The notes: generated by a model not told the origin, from the letters alone. 5,615 nt of DNA from Clostridia bacterium (GCA_017390225.1 JAFPCL010000016.1:1-5615); one strand, 5' to 3'; positions 1 to 4,954 are shown, counted from the first letter of the stretch. Made by a program: numbers and translations.

Positions 1-263
1 ATATAGGCAGAAACAGTAATGGTATGCCCTTTTCCGTCTAAGCTTCCCGAAAAATCTGCCACCGGCTCCCATGTGCCGCTGAAGGTGATGTCGTTTTCCA
101 ATTCAAAATGACATGCGGGGAAGTCTCCCAAAAGCAATAGCTCTTCCGGTGTGCTTAACCGAAACGGATTGTCTTGCGTGCCCTTGCCGCTGACGGCAAA
201 AGCCGTTGTCATGGCAGCTAAAAGGCAGAATACAAGCACTGTAACAAACATTGTTTTTTTCAT
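1..263 (-). CDS. Secreted beta-helix/GLUG-like surface protein, N-terminal part only
   Basis: The minus-strand frame begins with ATG at 263 and runs open through the window edge, giving 87 residues of a longer protein. The start is supported by an AAGGAG ribosome site at 273-278, 9 nt upstream. Residues 1-23 form a clear signal peptide: MKKT, a hydrophobic core (about 5-18), then AFA before a likely cleavage after Ala23, so the product is exported. The mature start resembles the N-terminus of Firmicute repeat surface proteins: a short 'GTQDNPFRLSTPEEL' lead, 'FELENDITFSG', and 'FSGSLDGKGHTI' at about 71-82. The last matches the F-G-x-(F/L)-D-G-x-G-H-T-I pattern common ahead of GLUG or right-handed beta-helix repeats. 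The function may be adhesion or polymer binding, but that is inference because the C-terminal domains are missing. It is divergent from the XRE regulator and probably controlled by it through the two dyads in its promoter. Confidence 0.8.
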   Translation of the reverse strand, partial: MKKTMFVTVLVFCLLAAMTTAFAVSGKGTQDNPFRLSTPEELLLLGDFPACHFELENDITFSGTWEPVADFSGSLDGKGHTITVSAY

Positions 264-296
264 TATACGAATCTCCTTTTCAATATAATCAATCAC

Positions 297-325
297 ATTA
301 TAGACATTTTCCGTCTAAAAGCCAA
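297..325 (-). promoter_or_regulatory. Promoter of the secreted protein gene
   Basis: On the minus strand, TTGGCT (325-320) and a perfect TATAAT (302-297) are separated by 17 bp. This is a good sigma-A promoter, with a predicted transcription start near 290 and a leader of about 27 nt holding the AAGGAG site. The spacer between the two hexamers is almost exactly filled by the first 17-bp dyad (301-317), so a protein bound there should block RNA polymerase. Confidence 0.7.
301..317. promoter_or_regulatory. Putative operator 1 for the XRE regulator
   Basis: The sequence TAGACATTTTCCGTCTA is an interrupted palindrome (TAGAC, 7 bp, GTCTA). It matches operator 2 at 15 of 17 positions. It occupies the -10/-35 spacer of the leftward promoter. 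That the neighbouring XRE protein binds here is inference from the dyad symmetry, the duplication and the position. Confidence 0.6.
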
Positions 326-342
326 TAGAAAGTTTCCGTCTA
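326..342. promoter_or_regulatory. Putative operator 2 for the XRE regulator
   Basis: The sequence TAGAAAGTTTCCGTCTA is a second copy of the 17-bp element, and its outer dyad is ATAGA/TCTAT (325-329 and 339-343). Its centre is 25 bp from that of operator 1. It lies just upstream of the -35 of the leftward gene. Its right end overlaps TATGAT (341-346), the best -10 candidate for the regulator gene, for which I see no convincing -35. Binding here would fit autorepression of the regulator. Confidence 0.55.
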
Positions 343-368
343 TGATAAACTTTTCTCGGTGATGATGC

Positions 369-587
369 ATGATAGAAAAAACCTTTGGTGAAAAAATCAA
401 GGATTTACGGGAAGAAATGAATGTAACGCAAGGAAGCTTAGGCGAACAGCTTCAAATGACACAGCGGAAGATTTCTTATATTGAATGTGGAAAATACGAA
501 CCTTCGATTGATGATATCCGCACCTTTTGCCGATTCTTTCATGTGTCTGCCGATTTTTTGCTTGGTTTGGAATCGATGCAAAAGTAG
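369..587 (+). CDS. XRE/Cro-family HTH transcriptional regulator, 72 aa
   Basis: This is a compact single-domain DNA-binding protein of the XRE (HTH_3) type. Residues 6-67 cover the five-helix domain: 'FGEKIKDLREEMNVTQ' (helix 1 and turn), 'GSLGEQLQMTQRKISYIE' (about 22-39, helices 2-3, with the recognition helix near 31-39), 'GKYEPS' (41-46), and the family-typical end 'FFHVSADFLLGL' (56-67). There is no extra ligand or membrane domain. The ATG at 369 is preceded by GGTGAT (358-363), which pairs with the 3' end of 16S rRNA at 5 nt spacing; the earlier ATG at 362 is in another frame. The gene is divergent from the secreted protein gene, and two 17-bp dyads lie between them, which suggests a local autoregulated repressor. 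It is followed 45 bp later by a strong terminator. The family call is firm; the target genes are inferred. Confidence 0.92.
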   Translation: MIEKTFGEKIKDLREEMNVTQGSLGEQLQMTQRKISYIECGKYEPSIDDIRTFCRFFHVSADFLLGLESMQK

Positions 588-631
588 AAAAGAACGAAAA
601 ACCAGATTTGCAAACACATTGTGATAAATAA

Positions 632-676
632 AACCGCCCGGGATAAATCGGAAGTTCCGAAATATCCCGGGCGGTT
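632..676. terminator. Strong, probably bidirectional terminator hairpin
   Basis: A perfect 13-bp GC-rich inverted repeat, AACCGCCCGGGAT (632-644) and ATCCCGGGCGGTT (664-676), encloses a 19-nt loop that contains a smaller CGGAA/TTCCG dyad. On the plus strand the stem is followed by TTATTCCTTTT; on the minus strand it is followed by TTTTATTTATC. Both sides are T-rich, so it can end the regulator transcript from the left and the queA-tgt-rhuM transcript from the right. Because the duplicated tgt tail lies immediately on its right, it was probably the original tgt terminator before rhuM arrived. Confidence 0.85.
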
Positions 677-710
677 ATTCCTTTTAAATCGAAGGTTAAT
701 TCTGCTGAAA

Positions 711-748
711 GATTACACACGACCGGAAAAATCGATGACCTTTTGTTT
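711..748 (-). repeat. Detached copy of the tgt 3' end (codons for KQKVIDFSGRV plus stop)
   Basis: Read on the minus strand, 748-713 encodes KQKVIDFSGRV followed by TAA, exactly the last 11 residues of the intact Tgt at 1832-2962. Aligned with 1830-1867, 32 of 38 bases match, and all six differences (722, 725, 728, 734, 737, 746) fall at synonymous third codon positions. No start or further tgt homology is seen upstream of it (749 and beyond). It is therefore a relic tail from a diverged tgt allele, probably the att-like junction or the displaced native end. Confidence 0.88.
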
Positions 749-794
749 TGTTGACAATGTTTGTGCACAAAACAAAAATCTGCAACATAACTTT

Positions 795-1796
795 TTAGAT
801 ATTCTTCTTTTTTGAAGTTTTCTCCCCAAGCATCTTTATGGTTTCCAAGTAGGCTTTTTCAACTTCGGTTAATGTTTTTTCCTGATATTTTCTGTATTCC
901 GTCATTGCCTTTTCCATTGCTTGTTCGTGGCTGATTTTACCTGCATCGGTTAAAAGCATTTCGCCTGTTGAGCCTAAGATGTTATCAAGCTGAGTAATAT
1001 AATCATTCATATACATAGGTATTTTTCTCATAGCCTGTATTTCTGCAAAATCAAAATATCCCGAAACCAAGTTGTTTAAAACTTTTAACTCATCCGGTTC
1101 AAGATAGTTTTTTGCAATCTTAACATCTTTTGCAGTCGGCATATCACCGGCAAAGGATGTCAATCCCATAAATGGCTTTTCACTGTCCACTCGTTCATAA
1201 ATAACCTCGGCAGCCGTGTGACCGTGGGCGGCAAAGTGCAGTTTGTTCTGCACAATTTTGAAAAAAGTTATCGACTCTGAACTTTTGGGGTCATAATCAA
1301 CACTTGTTGCATACAAATCCAGAACTTGACGGTACAGGACTTTTTCCGATGAACGAATATCTCTGATTCTGTCAAGAAGCTCCTTCCAATAGTTTCCTCC
1401 ACCCAAATTTTTCAGACGTTCATCATCCATGGTAAAGCCTTTGATCATATATTCCTTGATCCTTTTCGTTGCCCATTGACGAAAATGCGTGCCGATTATG
1501 GATTTTACGCGATAGCCAACAGAAATAATGACATCAAGGTTATAGTAATCAACCTGATATGTTTTTCCGTCTGCGGCAGTTGTTGCAATATTTGCAACAA
1601 CTGCATTTCGTGTTAGTTCCCCTTCTTCAAAGATACTTTTAATATGTCTTGATATAGTAGATTTATTACGGTCAAATAATGTTGCCATTTGGTCTAACGT
1701 AAGCCAGACTGTTTCATTTTCCATTTTAACATCAATTTTTGTGAGTCCGTCTTTTCCCTGATATATGATAATTTCGCCATTGTTATAAGCATTCAT
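795..1796 (-). CDS. rhuM: RhuM-family protein (Virulence_RhuM), 333 aa
   Basis: The full-length frame has an N-terminal DNA-binding-like region: 'VWLTLDQMATLFDRNKSTISRHI' (about 30-52) looks like a winged or helix-turn-helix unit. The family-typical 'YYNLDVIISVGYRVKSIIG' and 'FRQWATKRIKEYMIKGF' (about 84-121) follow. The C-terminal half carries the diagnostic 'HFAAHGHTAAEVIYERVDSEKPFMGLT' stretch (187-213), and a lysine-rich tail ends the protein. RhuM proteins are named after a Salmonella pathogenicity-island gene and often sit beside restriction-modification genes or on mobile elements; their biochemical role is not settled. The ATG at 1796 has AGGAG (1805-1809) 8 nt upstream. It starts 35 bp after tgt and is likely cotranscribed. 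Its base composition is visibly more AT-rich than tgt and queA, and it is flanked by duplicated tgt tails, so it is probably acquired. No restriction genes are present in the window. Confidence 0.9.
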   Translation of the reverse strand: MNAYNNGEIIIYQGKDGLTKIDVKMENETVWLTLDQMATLFDRNKSTISRHIKSIFEEGELTRNAVVANIATTAADGKTYQVDYYNLDVIISVGYRVKSIIGTHFRQWATKRIKEYMIKGFTMDDERLKNLGGGNYWKELLDRIRDIRSSEKVLYRQVLDLYATSVDYDPKSSESITFFKIVQNKLHFAAHGHTAAEVIYERVDSEKPFMGLTSFAGDMPTAKDVKIAKNYLEPDELKVLNNLVSGYFDFAEIQAMRKIPMYMNDYITQLDNILGSTGEMLLTDAGKISHEQAMEKAMTEYRKYQEKTLTEVEKAYLETIKMLGEKTSKKKNI

Positions 1797-1829
1797 AATA
1801 AAAGCTCCTGTTTGTGTATAAGATGTAAG

Positions 1830-1867
1830 GATTACACACGTCCCGAGAAATCAATCACCTTTTGCTT
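1830..1867 (-). repeat. tgt 3' end, functional copy of the flanking repeat
   Basis: This segment is the in-frame end of tgt (KQKVIDFSGRV, stop TAA at 1834-1832) and pairs with the detached copy at 711-748. Both share an identical 11-bp core, GATTACACACG, covering the stop codon and the last two codons. That core is the longest uninterrupted match and the most likely crossover region if site-specific recombination produced the duplication. Confidence 0.85.
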
Positions 1868-2962
1868 TTTATAGGCATCAAATTCGCCGGCATCGAGAGC
1901 GGCGCGGATTTCTTCCATTAAGTGGTTGTAGAAATACAGATTATGCAGAACGCAAAGGCGCATACCGAGCATTTCTTTGGCTTTGATGAGATGGCGGATG
2001 TAGCCGCGGGAGTAGCGACGGCAGGCGGGGCATTGACAGCCCGGCTCTAAGGGGCGGTCGTCGTGGTCGAATTTTTGGTTGTTGAGATTGAGGATGCCCT
2101 GATTGGTGAACAGGTTGGCATGGCGGGCATTGCGGCTGGGCATGACACAATCGAAGAAGTCCACACCGAGTGCCACAGCTTCCAGTATATTGGTCGGTGT
2201 GCCGACACCCATTAAATAACGCGGTTTGTTTTCCGGCATATGGGGCTCTACGGCGGAAATGATGCGATACATCACTTCCGCAGGCTCGCCGACGGCCAAA
2301 CCGCCGATGGCGTAGCCGGGAAGATCGAGCTTTGCAATCTCCTGCATATGGGCAATGCGCAGATCATCGTAGGTTGCCCCCTGATTGATGCCGAAGAGCA
2401 TCTGGTGGGGGTTGACGGTGCCGGGCAGGGCGTTTAATCTTTCCAGCTCTGCTTTACAGCGCACAAGCCAGCGGGTGGTGCGTTCGCAGGAAGCCTTGGC
2501 GTATTCATAAGGGGCAGGATTTTCCACACATTCATCAAATGCCATGGCAATGGTAGAGCCGAGATTGGATTGGATTTGCATGCTTTCTTCAGGCCCCATG
2601 AAAATCTTTTTGCCGTCAATATGGGATTGGAAATACACGCCTTCTTCTTTAATTTTTCGAAGGGAAGCCAAAGAGAACACCTGAAAGCCACCGGAGTCCG
2701 TCAGTTGCGGCCCGTTCCAGGTCATAAACTTTCGCACACCGCCCATGTCGGCAATGAGCTTGTCGCCGGGGCGCACGTGCAGATGATACGTATTGGAAAG
2801 AGCAACCTGACAGCCGACTTCTTCCAAATCTTCGGCGGAAATACCGCCCTTGATGGCGGCAGACGTTGCCACATTCATAAACACAGGCGTTTGCACCGTG
2901 CCGTGCACCGTTTCAAATGTACCTCTGCGGGCACGTCCTTCTTTTTTTAATAATGTAAACAT
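1832..2962 (-). CDS. tgt: tRNA-guanine transglycosylase, 376 aa
   Basis: Bacterial TGT (EC 2.4.2.29) exchanges guanine 34 in tRNAs with GUN anticodons for preQ1, a cytosolic step of queuosine synthesis just before QueA. The length is normal. Visible motifs: 'LTDSGGFQVFSL' with the catalytic acid/base Asp89; 'FGINQGA' (190-196); 'YAIGGLAVGE' (217-226), the base-recognition loop; 'FFDCVMPSRNAR' with the nucleophile Asp271; and a zinc site made of Cys309, Cys311, Cys314 and His340. The motif after the nucleophile reads 'HANLFT' where many homologues have HGxxFT or NGxxF. The ATG at 2962 is preceded by AAAAGGAAT (2971-2979). It lies 152 bp after queA with no clear promoter of its own, so it is probably read from the queA promoter. 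The last 11 codons are duplicated at 711-748 beyond rhuM. Confidence 0.98.
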   Translation of the reverse strand: MFTLLKKEGRARRGTFETVHGTVQTPVFMNVATSAAIKGGISAEDLEEVGCQVALSNTYHLHVRPGDKLIADMGGVRKFMTWNGPQLTDSGGFQVFSLASLRKIKEEGVYFQSHIDGKKIFMGPEESMQIQSNLGSTIAMAFDECVENPAPYEYAKASCERTTRWLVRCKAELERLNALPGTVNPHQMLFGINQGATYDDLRIAHMQEIAKLDLPGYAIGGLAVGEPAEVMYRIISAVEPHMPENKPRYLMGVGTPTNILEAVALGVDFFDCVMPSRNARHANLFTNQGILNLNNQKFDHDDRPLEPGCQCPACRRYSRGYIRHLIKAKEMLGMRLCVLHNLYFYNHLMEEIRAALDAGEFDAYKKQKVIDFSGRV

Positions 2963-3011
2963 AAAAATCTATTCCTTTTCTTTTATCTGTTCTCTGGTTT
3001 GAAAAAGCGAA

Positions 3012-3096
3012 AAGTGAAGAGTGAAAAGAAACGGTTGCTTTTTGAGGAGCAAAAAGCTTCCGATTCTCTTCTCTATTCTCTCTTATCTCTTCACTT
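3012..3096. repeat. Imperfect long hairpin, MITE-like, between queA and tgt
   Basis: The ends are perfect 10-bp inverted repeats, AAGTGAAGAG (3012-3021) and CTCTTCACTT (3087-3096). Inside, CGG/CCG (3032-3034, 3060-3062) flanks a second stem, GCTTTTT/AAAAAGC (3037-3043, 3051-3057), with a 7-nt loop. The left arm also shows a tandem GTGAAGA/GTGAAAA pattern. The whole unit folds as one branched hairpin on either strand. It resembles a small non-autonomous repeat rather than a terminator, because no T-run follows. No target duplication is visible. Confidence 0.6.
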
Positions 3097-3127
3097 GTTC
3101 ATTCAATAAAGAATTTATTGAATGAAC
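3097..3127. repeat. Perfect 31-bp palindrome overlapping the queA stop
   Basis: GTTCATTCAATAAA (3097-3110) and TTTATTGAATGAAC (3114-3127) are exact 14-bp complements around a 3-nt loop. The right arm contains the last queA codons and the TAA stop. The element abuts the 3012-3096 hairpin without a gap. In the queA transcript it forms a strong stem with no following T-run, so it looks more like an RNA-stabilising or attenuating stem, or an insertion footprint, than an intrinsic terminator. Confidence 0.7.
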
Positions 3128-4134
3128 ATCGCGTCTCCGAAGGAGAAGAAGCGATATTCATGTTCTTTAGCTTCCTCGTATGCCGCCATGATGTGATCTC
3201 TGCCGGCTAAGGCAGATACGAGCATCATGAGGGTGGATTTGGGCAAGTGGAAGTTGGTGATGAGGCAATCGGCGGCTTTGAATTCGTAGCCGGGATAGAT
3301 GAAAATGCCTGTTTCGCCGTTTTGGGGATAAATGCCCTGCTGTGCGGCAGATTCTAAGGTGCGAAGAGAAGTCGTGCCGACGCAGATGACTCTGCCGCCG
3401 TTTTTCTTGGTTTCCGAAACGGCATCGGCGGCTTCCTTGGGAAATTCGTAATATTCCGTGTGCATCACATGGTCTTCGACGGCTTCCGCTTTGACGGGGC
3501 GGAACGTGCCCAAGCCGACATGGAGGGTGACAAATTCCACACGCACACCTTGTTCTTTTAAAGATGCCAAAAGCTCTTCCGTGAAATGCAGACCTGCCGT
3601 GGGAGCGGCGGCACTGCCGTCGTTTTTGGCGTAGACTGTCTGATAACGCTCTCTGTCTTTGAGCTCTTGGGTGATATAGTGGGGAAGCGGCACTTCACCC
3701 AATGCATCGAGCACTTCTTCAAACACGCCGTCATAGATAAAGCGCACCAAGCGGTTGCCGCCTTCCAAAACGGACAACACTTCGGCAATGAGCTTGCCGC
3801 CGCCGAATACAAAGCGAGCACCGGGACGGGCTTTTTTGCCCGGCTTTAAAATGACCTCCCAGGTGTCTTTATCGATGCGTTTTAACAGCAAAAATTCAAT
3901 CGCACCGCCGGTGCCTTCCTTTACGCCGTACAGACGGGCAGGAATGACCTTGGTGTTGTTGAGGATGAGAAGGTCTCCTGCACGCAAATATTTGCCGATA
4001 TTGTAAAATCTGTCGTGGGTAATCTCACCCGTTTTCTTATTTAAAACCAAAAGCTTACTGTCGGAGCGGTTTAAAAGCGGCTCCTGGGCAATAAACGACG
4101 GGTCCAATTCATAATCAAAATCCGAAACCTGCAT
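3115..4134 (-). CDS. queA: S-adenosylmethionine:tRNA ribosyltransferase-isomerase, 339 aa
   Basis: QueA (EC 2.4.99.17) transfers and isomerises the ribosyl group of S-adenosylmethionine onto preQ1 at tRNA position 34, giving epoxyqueuosine. It acts directly after Tgt in the cytosol. Length is typical and the family motifs are in order: 'NNTKVIPARL' (59-68), 'GEVPLPHYI' (146-154), 'YQTVYAKNDGSAAAPTAGLHF' region (164-184), 'LHVGLGTFRPV' (204-214), 'HTEYYE' (225-230), 'GTTSLRTLES' (253-262), 'IYPGYEF' (279-285), 'LITNFHLPKSTLMMLVSALAG' region (291-311) and the end 'FFSFGDAMFI'. The ATG at 4134 follows a GAAGGG site, and the promoter at 4167-4195 fits this start with a leader of about 25 nt. It is the first gene of the queA-tgt-rhuM unit. 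Its stop codon lies inside a perfect palindrome. Confidence 0.98.
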   Translation of the reverse strand: MQVSDFDYELDPSFIAQEPLLNRSDSKLLVLNKKTGEITHDRFYNIGKYLRAGDLLILNNTKVIPARLYGVKEGTGGAIEFLLLKRIDKDTWEVILKPGKKARPGARFVFGGGKLIAEVLSVLEGGNRLVRFIYDGVFEEVLDALGEVPLPHYITQELKDRERYQTVYAKNDGSAAAPTAGLHFTEELLASLKEQGVRVEFVTLHVGLGTFRPVKAEAVEDHVMHTEYYEFPKEAADAVSETKKNGGRVICVGTTSLRTLESAAQQGIYPQNGETGIFIYPGYEFKAADCLITNFHLPKSTLMMLVSALAGRDHIMAAYEEAKEHEYRFFSFGDAMFIQ

Positions 4135-4166
4135 ATTTCAACCCTTCTTATTTCATATTCTTATCT

Positions 4167-4195
4167 ACTATAGCACACTTCCAAAAAAATTGCAA
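4167..4195 (-). promoter_or_regulatory. queA operon promoter
   Basis: On the minus strand, TTGCAA (4195-4190), a 17-bp spacer and TATAGT (4172-4167) form a sigma-A promoter, and TGC just ahead of the -10 makes it an extended -10. Transcription should start near 4160. The leader is too short to hold a preQ1 riboswitch, so control by preQ1 in this leader is unlikely. Confidence 0.75.
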
Positions 4196-4199
4196 GCCT

Positions 4200-4227
4200 T
4201 TGCGAATGAATAAAAACGGAATATATA
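4200..4227 (+). promoter_or_regulatory. Possible promoter of the 49-residue acidic protein
   Basis: TTGCGA (4200-4205) and TATATA (4222-4227) with a 16-bp gap would start transcription near 4234, just ahead of the GAGGAG ribosome site at 4242-4247. A perfect TATAAT at 4230-4235 has no good -35 and would start inside the ribosome site, so it is a weaker choice. It is back to back with the queA promoter. Confidence 0.4.
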
Positions 4228-4256
4228 CATATAATAAAAAAGAGGAGTGATGCGAC

Positions 4257-4406
4257 ATGAAAGAAAAAAAGCCAAACCCCGAATATCTCTATCCCGAATA
4301 CGACAGCGAAAAAATGCGAGCCGATTACACCGATGCCAACTTTGATGATCCGGATTATATTGCAAGTGAAGATGAGTTTACCTATGATGAAAGAAAAGAT
4401 ATGTAA
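4257..4406 (+). CDS. Small acidic hypothetical protein, 49 aa
   Basis: The frame from ATG 4257 to TAA 4404-4406 encodes MKEKKPNPEYLYPEYDSEKM... ending TYDERKDM. A strong GAGGAG site (4242-4247) lies 9 nt upstream, which supports real translation; the nearer ATG at 4250 is too close to that site and in another frame. The protein has 16 Asp/Glu against 7 Lys/Arg, several tyrosines (YLYPEYD, DYTDANFDDPDYI), no cysteine, no signal peptide and no membrane segment. It is probably a soluble, possibly disordered protein. I recognise no family. It lies between the divergent queA promoter and ssrA, and no terminator separates it from ssrA, so its transcripts may run into the tmRNA gene. Confidence 0.65.
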   Translation: MKEKKPNPEYLYPEYDSEKMRADYTDANFDDPDYIASEDEFTYDERKDM

Positions 4407-4428
4407 TCAAACTGTAACTTGAATTTTA

Positions 4429-4457
4429 TTGACAAAAGAAGAAAATCAGTGTATACT
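4429..4457 (+). promoter_or_regulatory. ssrA promoter
   Basis: Consensus TTGACA (4429-4434), a 17-bp spacer and TATACT (4452-4457) make a very strong sigma-A promoter. The start is predicted near 4464, leaving a short 5' leader of about 8 nt to be removed by RNase P before the mature end at 4472. Confidence 0.9.
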
Positions 4458-4471
4458 GAATATGCAAACTT

Positions 4472-4819
4472 GGGGATGTTCCGGTTTCGACGGGGGCAGT
4501 GAAACCTAAGTAGCGGGCAGTGGTTGGGCGCCACTTTAAAAGCTCAAAATTAAAATTAAACGCTAATCACACTGAATTAGCTGCTGCGTAATTAACGCAG
4601 CCGTCGGCATGGGGAGTACTGCGGCTCTGTGTCCGGCGTCACACAGCAGTGAACGTGCGCTGAGTAAGCTTTGCCTCAGCCATGAATAATGAAGCTACCA
4701 ACCCGTCAAGGTCGCTTACGGACTTGACGATGCGGGAATCCTAAAATCGTAAGCTGCGCCCGGAGAAGCTTTCGCGGATTTGTTTTCGGACAGGGGTTCG
4801 ACTCCCCTCATCTCCACCA
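4472..4819 (+). ncRNA. ssrA: Transfer-messenger RNA (tmRNA), one-piece, 348 nt
   Basis: tmRNA rescues stalled ribosomes with SmpB and adds a degradation tag. The 5' end GGGGATGTTCCGGTTTCGAC (4472-4491) and the 3' end form the tRNA-like domain. The acceptor stem GGGGATG (4472-4478) pairs with CATCTCC (4809-4815) with one G-U. The T arm is AGGGG/TTCGACT/CCCCT (4792-4808). CCA is encoded (4817-4819). The tag frame is at 4562-4591 and its stops lie in the loop of a perfect hairpin, GCTGCG/CGCAGC (4583-4588, 4596-4601), as in other tmRNAs. The pseudoknot-rich part follows up to about 4745. It is one continuous gene, not the permuted two-piece form. A strong promoter lies upstream and an intrinsic terminator immediately downstream. 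Confidence 0.98.
4562..4591 (+). other. tmRNA tag reading frame, probably ANHTELAAA
   Basis: From the likely resume codon GCT at 4562 the frame reads A-N-H-T-E-L-A-A-A and stops at TAA 4589-4591, with a second TAA at 4593-4595 one base out of frame. With the alanine carried by tmRNA, the added tag would be A-ANHTELAAA. Most tags end in -LAA or -ALAA; here the last three residues are all alanine. The resume codon is inferred from its position and the A-rich stretch before it; an earlier start in the same frame would add K-L-K-L-N. Confidence 0.7.
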
Positions 4820-4820
4820 G

Positions 4821-4857
4821 AAAAAACCGTAGATTCTGATAGAATCTGCGGTTTTTT
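4821..4857 (+). terminator. ssrA intrinsic terminator
   Basis: The left arm (4821-4836, AAAAAACCGTAGATTC) pairs with the right arm (4842-4857, GAATCTGCGGTTTTTT), with one T-G pair and a 5-nt loop. The stem ends in a T6 run, and it begins one base after the mature tmRNA end. Because the left arm starts with A6 it may also terminate transcripts coming from the right. Confidence 0.93.
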
Positions 4858-4862
4858 CAACA

Positions 4863-4954
4863 AAATCCGTCTTTACAGACGGAATAAATCAATCTGCGAT
4901 TGATGAAATCTGCTTCGCAGATGAAATCGCCTACGGCGGATTAAAGACGGATTT
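4863..4954. repeat. Nested hairpin repeat cluster
   Basis: Perfect 13-bp outer inverted repeats, AAATCCGTCTTTA (4863-4875) and TAAAGACGGATTT (4942-4954), enclose four small hairpins in a row. These are CCGTCT/AGACGG with loop TTAC (4867-4882), ATCAATC/GATTGAT with loop TGC (4888-4904), ATCTGC/GCAGAT with loop TTC (4908-4922), and CGCC/GGCG with loop TAC (4928-4938). GATGAAATC occurs twice directly (4902-4910, 4920-4928), and its inverse TTTCATC follows at 4957-4963. There is no coding frame. It resembles an intergenic palindromic repeat or small MITE. Confidence 0.75.

Larger units (their letters stand above)
711..1867 (-). mobile_element. Putative rhuM insertion flanked by tgt 3'-end repeats
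   Basis: The rhuM gene and about 80 bp of flanking DNA lie between two directly repeated tgt 3' ends (711-748 and 1830-1867). Integration at the 3' end of a conserved gene, with the incoming DNA restoring the end of that gene, is the usual signature of integrative elements using tyrosine recombinases. No integrase is encoded in the block, so it would be a cargo remnant, a trans-mobilised unit, or the product of homologous import of a tgt-rhuM segment from a related strain. The duplication is seen directly; the mechanism is inference. Confidence 0.55.

Noticed and set aside
751..756. TTGACA as a plus-strand promoter -35
   Set aside because: No -10 lies 16-18 bp downstream, and the gene there is on the minus strand; it falls in an AT-rich inverted repeat.
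397..768. Minus-strand open frame of 123 codons
   Set aside because: It is antisense to the well-supported XRE gene and crosses the terminator; it has no family features.
741..777. Intrinsic terminator for rhuM
   Set aside because: The stem is only A/T-rich with few GC pairs and is not followed by a T-run on the minus strand; the GC-rich hairpin at 632-676 is the better terminator.
621..815. Plus-strand open frame of 64 codons
   Set aside because: It runs through the terminator hairpin and antisense to the tgt tail and the rhuM end, has no ribosome site and shows no recognisable domain.
2570..2950. Plus-strand open frame of 126 codons inside tgt
   Set aside because: It is a shadow of tgt, which has all catalytic motifs; it lacks a ribosome site.
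4135..4166. preQ1 riboswitch in the queA leader
   Set aside because: The predicted leader is about 25 nt, with no stem-loop plus A-rich tail that could form the aptamer.
4168..4365. Minus-strand open frame of 65 codons upstream of queA
   Set aside because: It lies over the queA promoter and antisense to the small acidic gene, which has the much better ribosome site.
4863..4954. Possible CRISPR-like array
   Set aside because: The units are different small hairpins with no regular repeat-spacer period and no cas genes.
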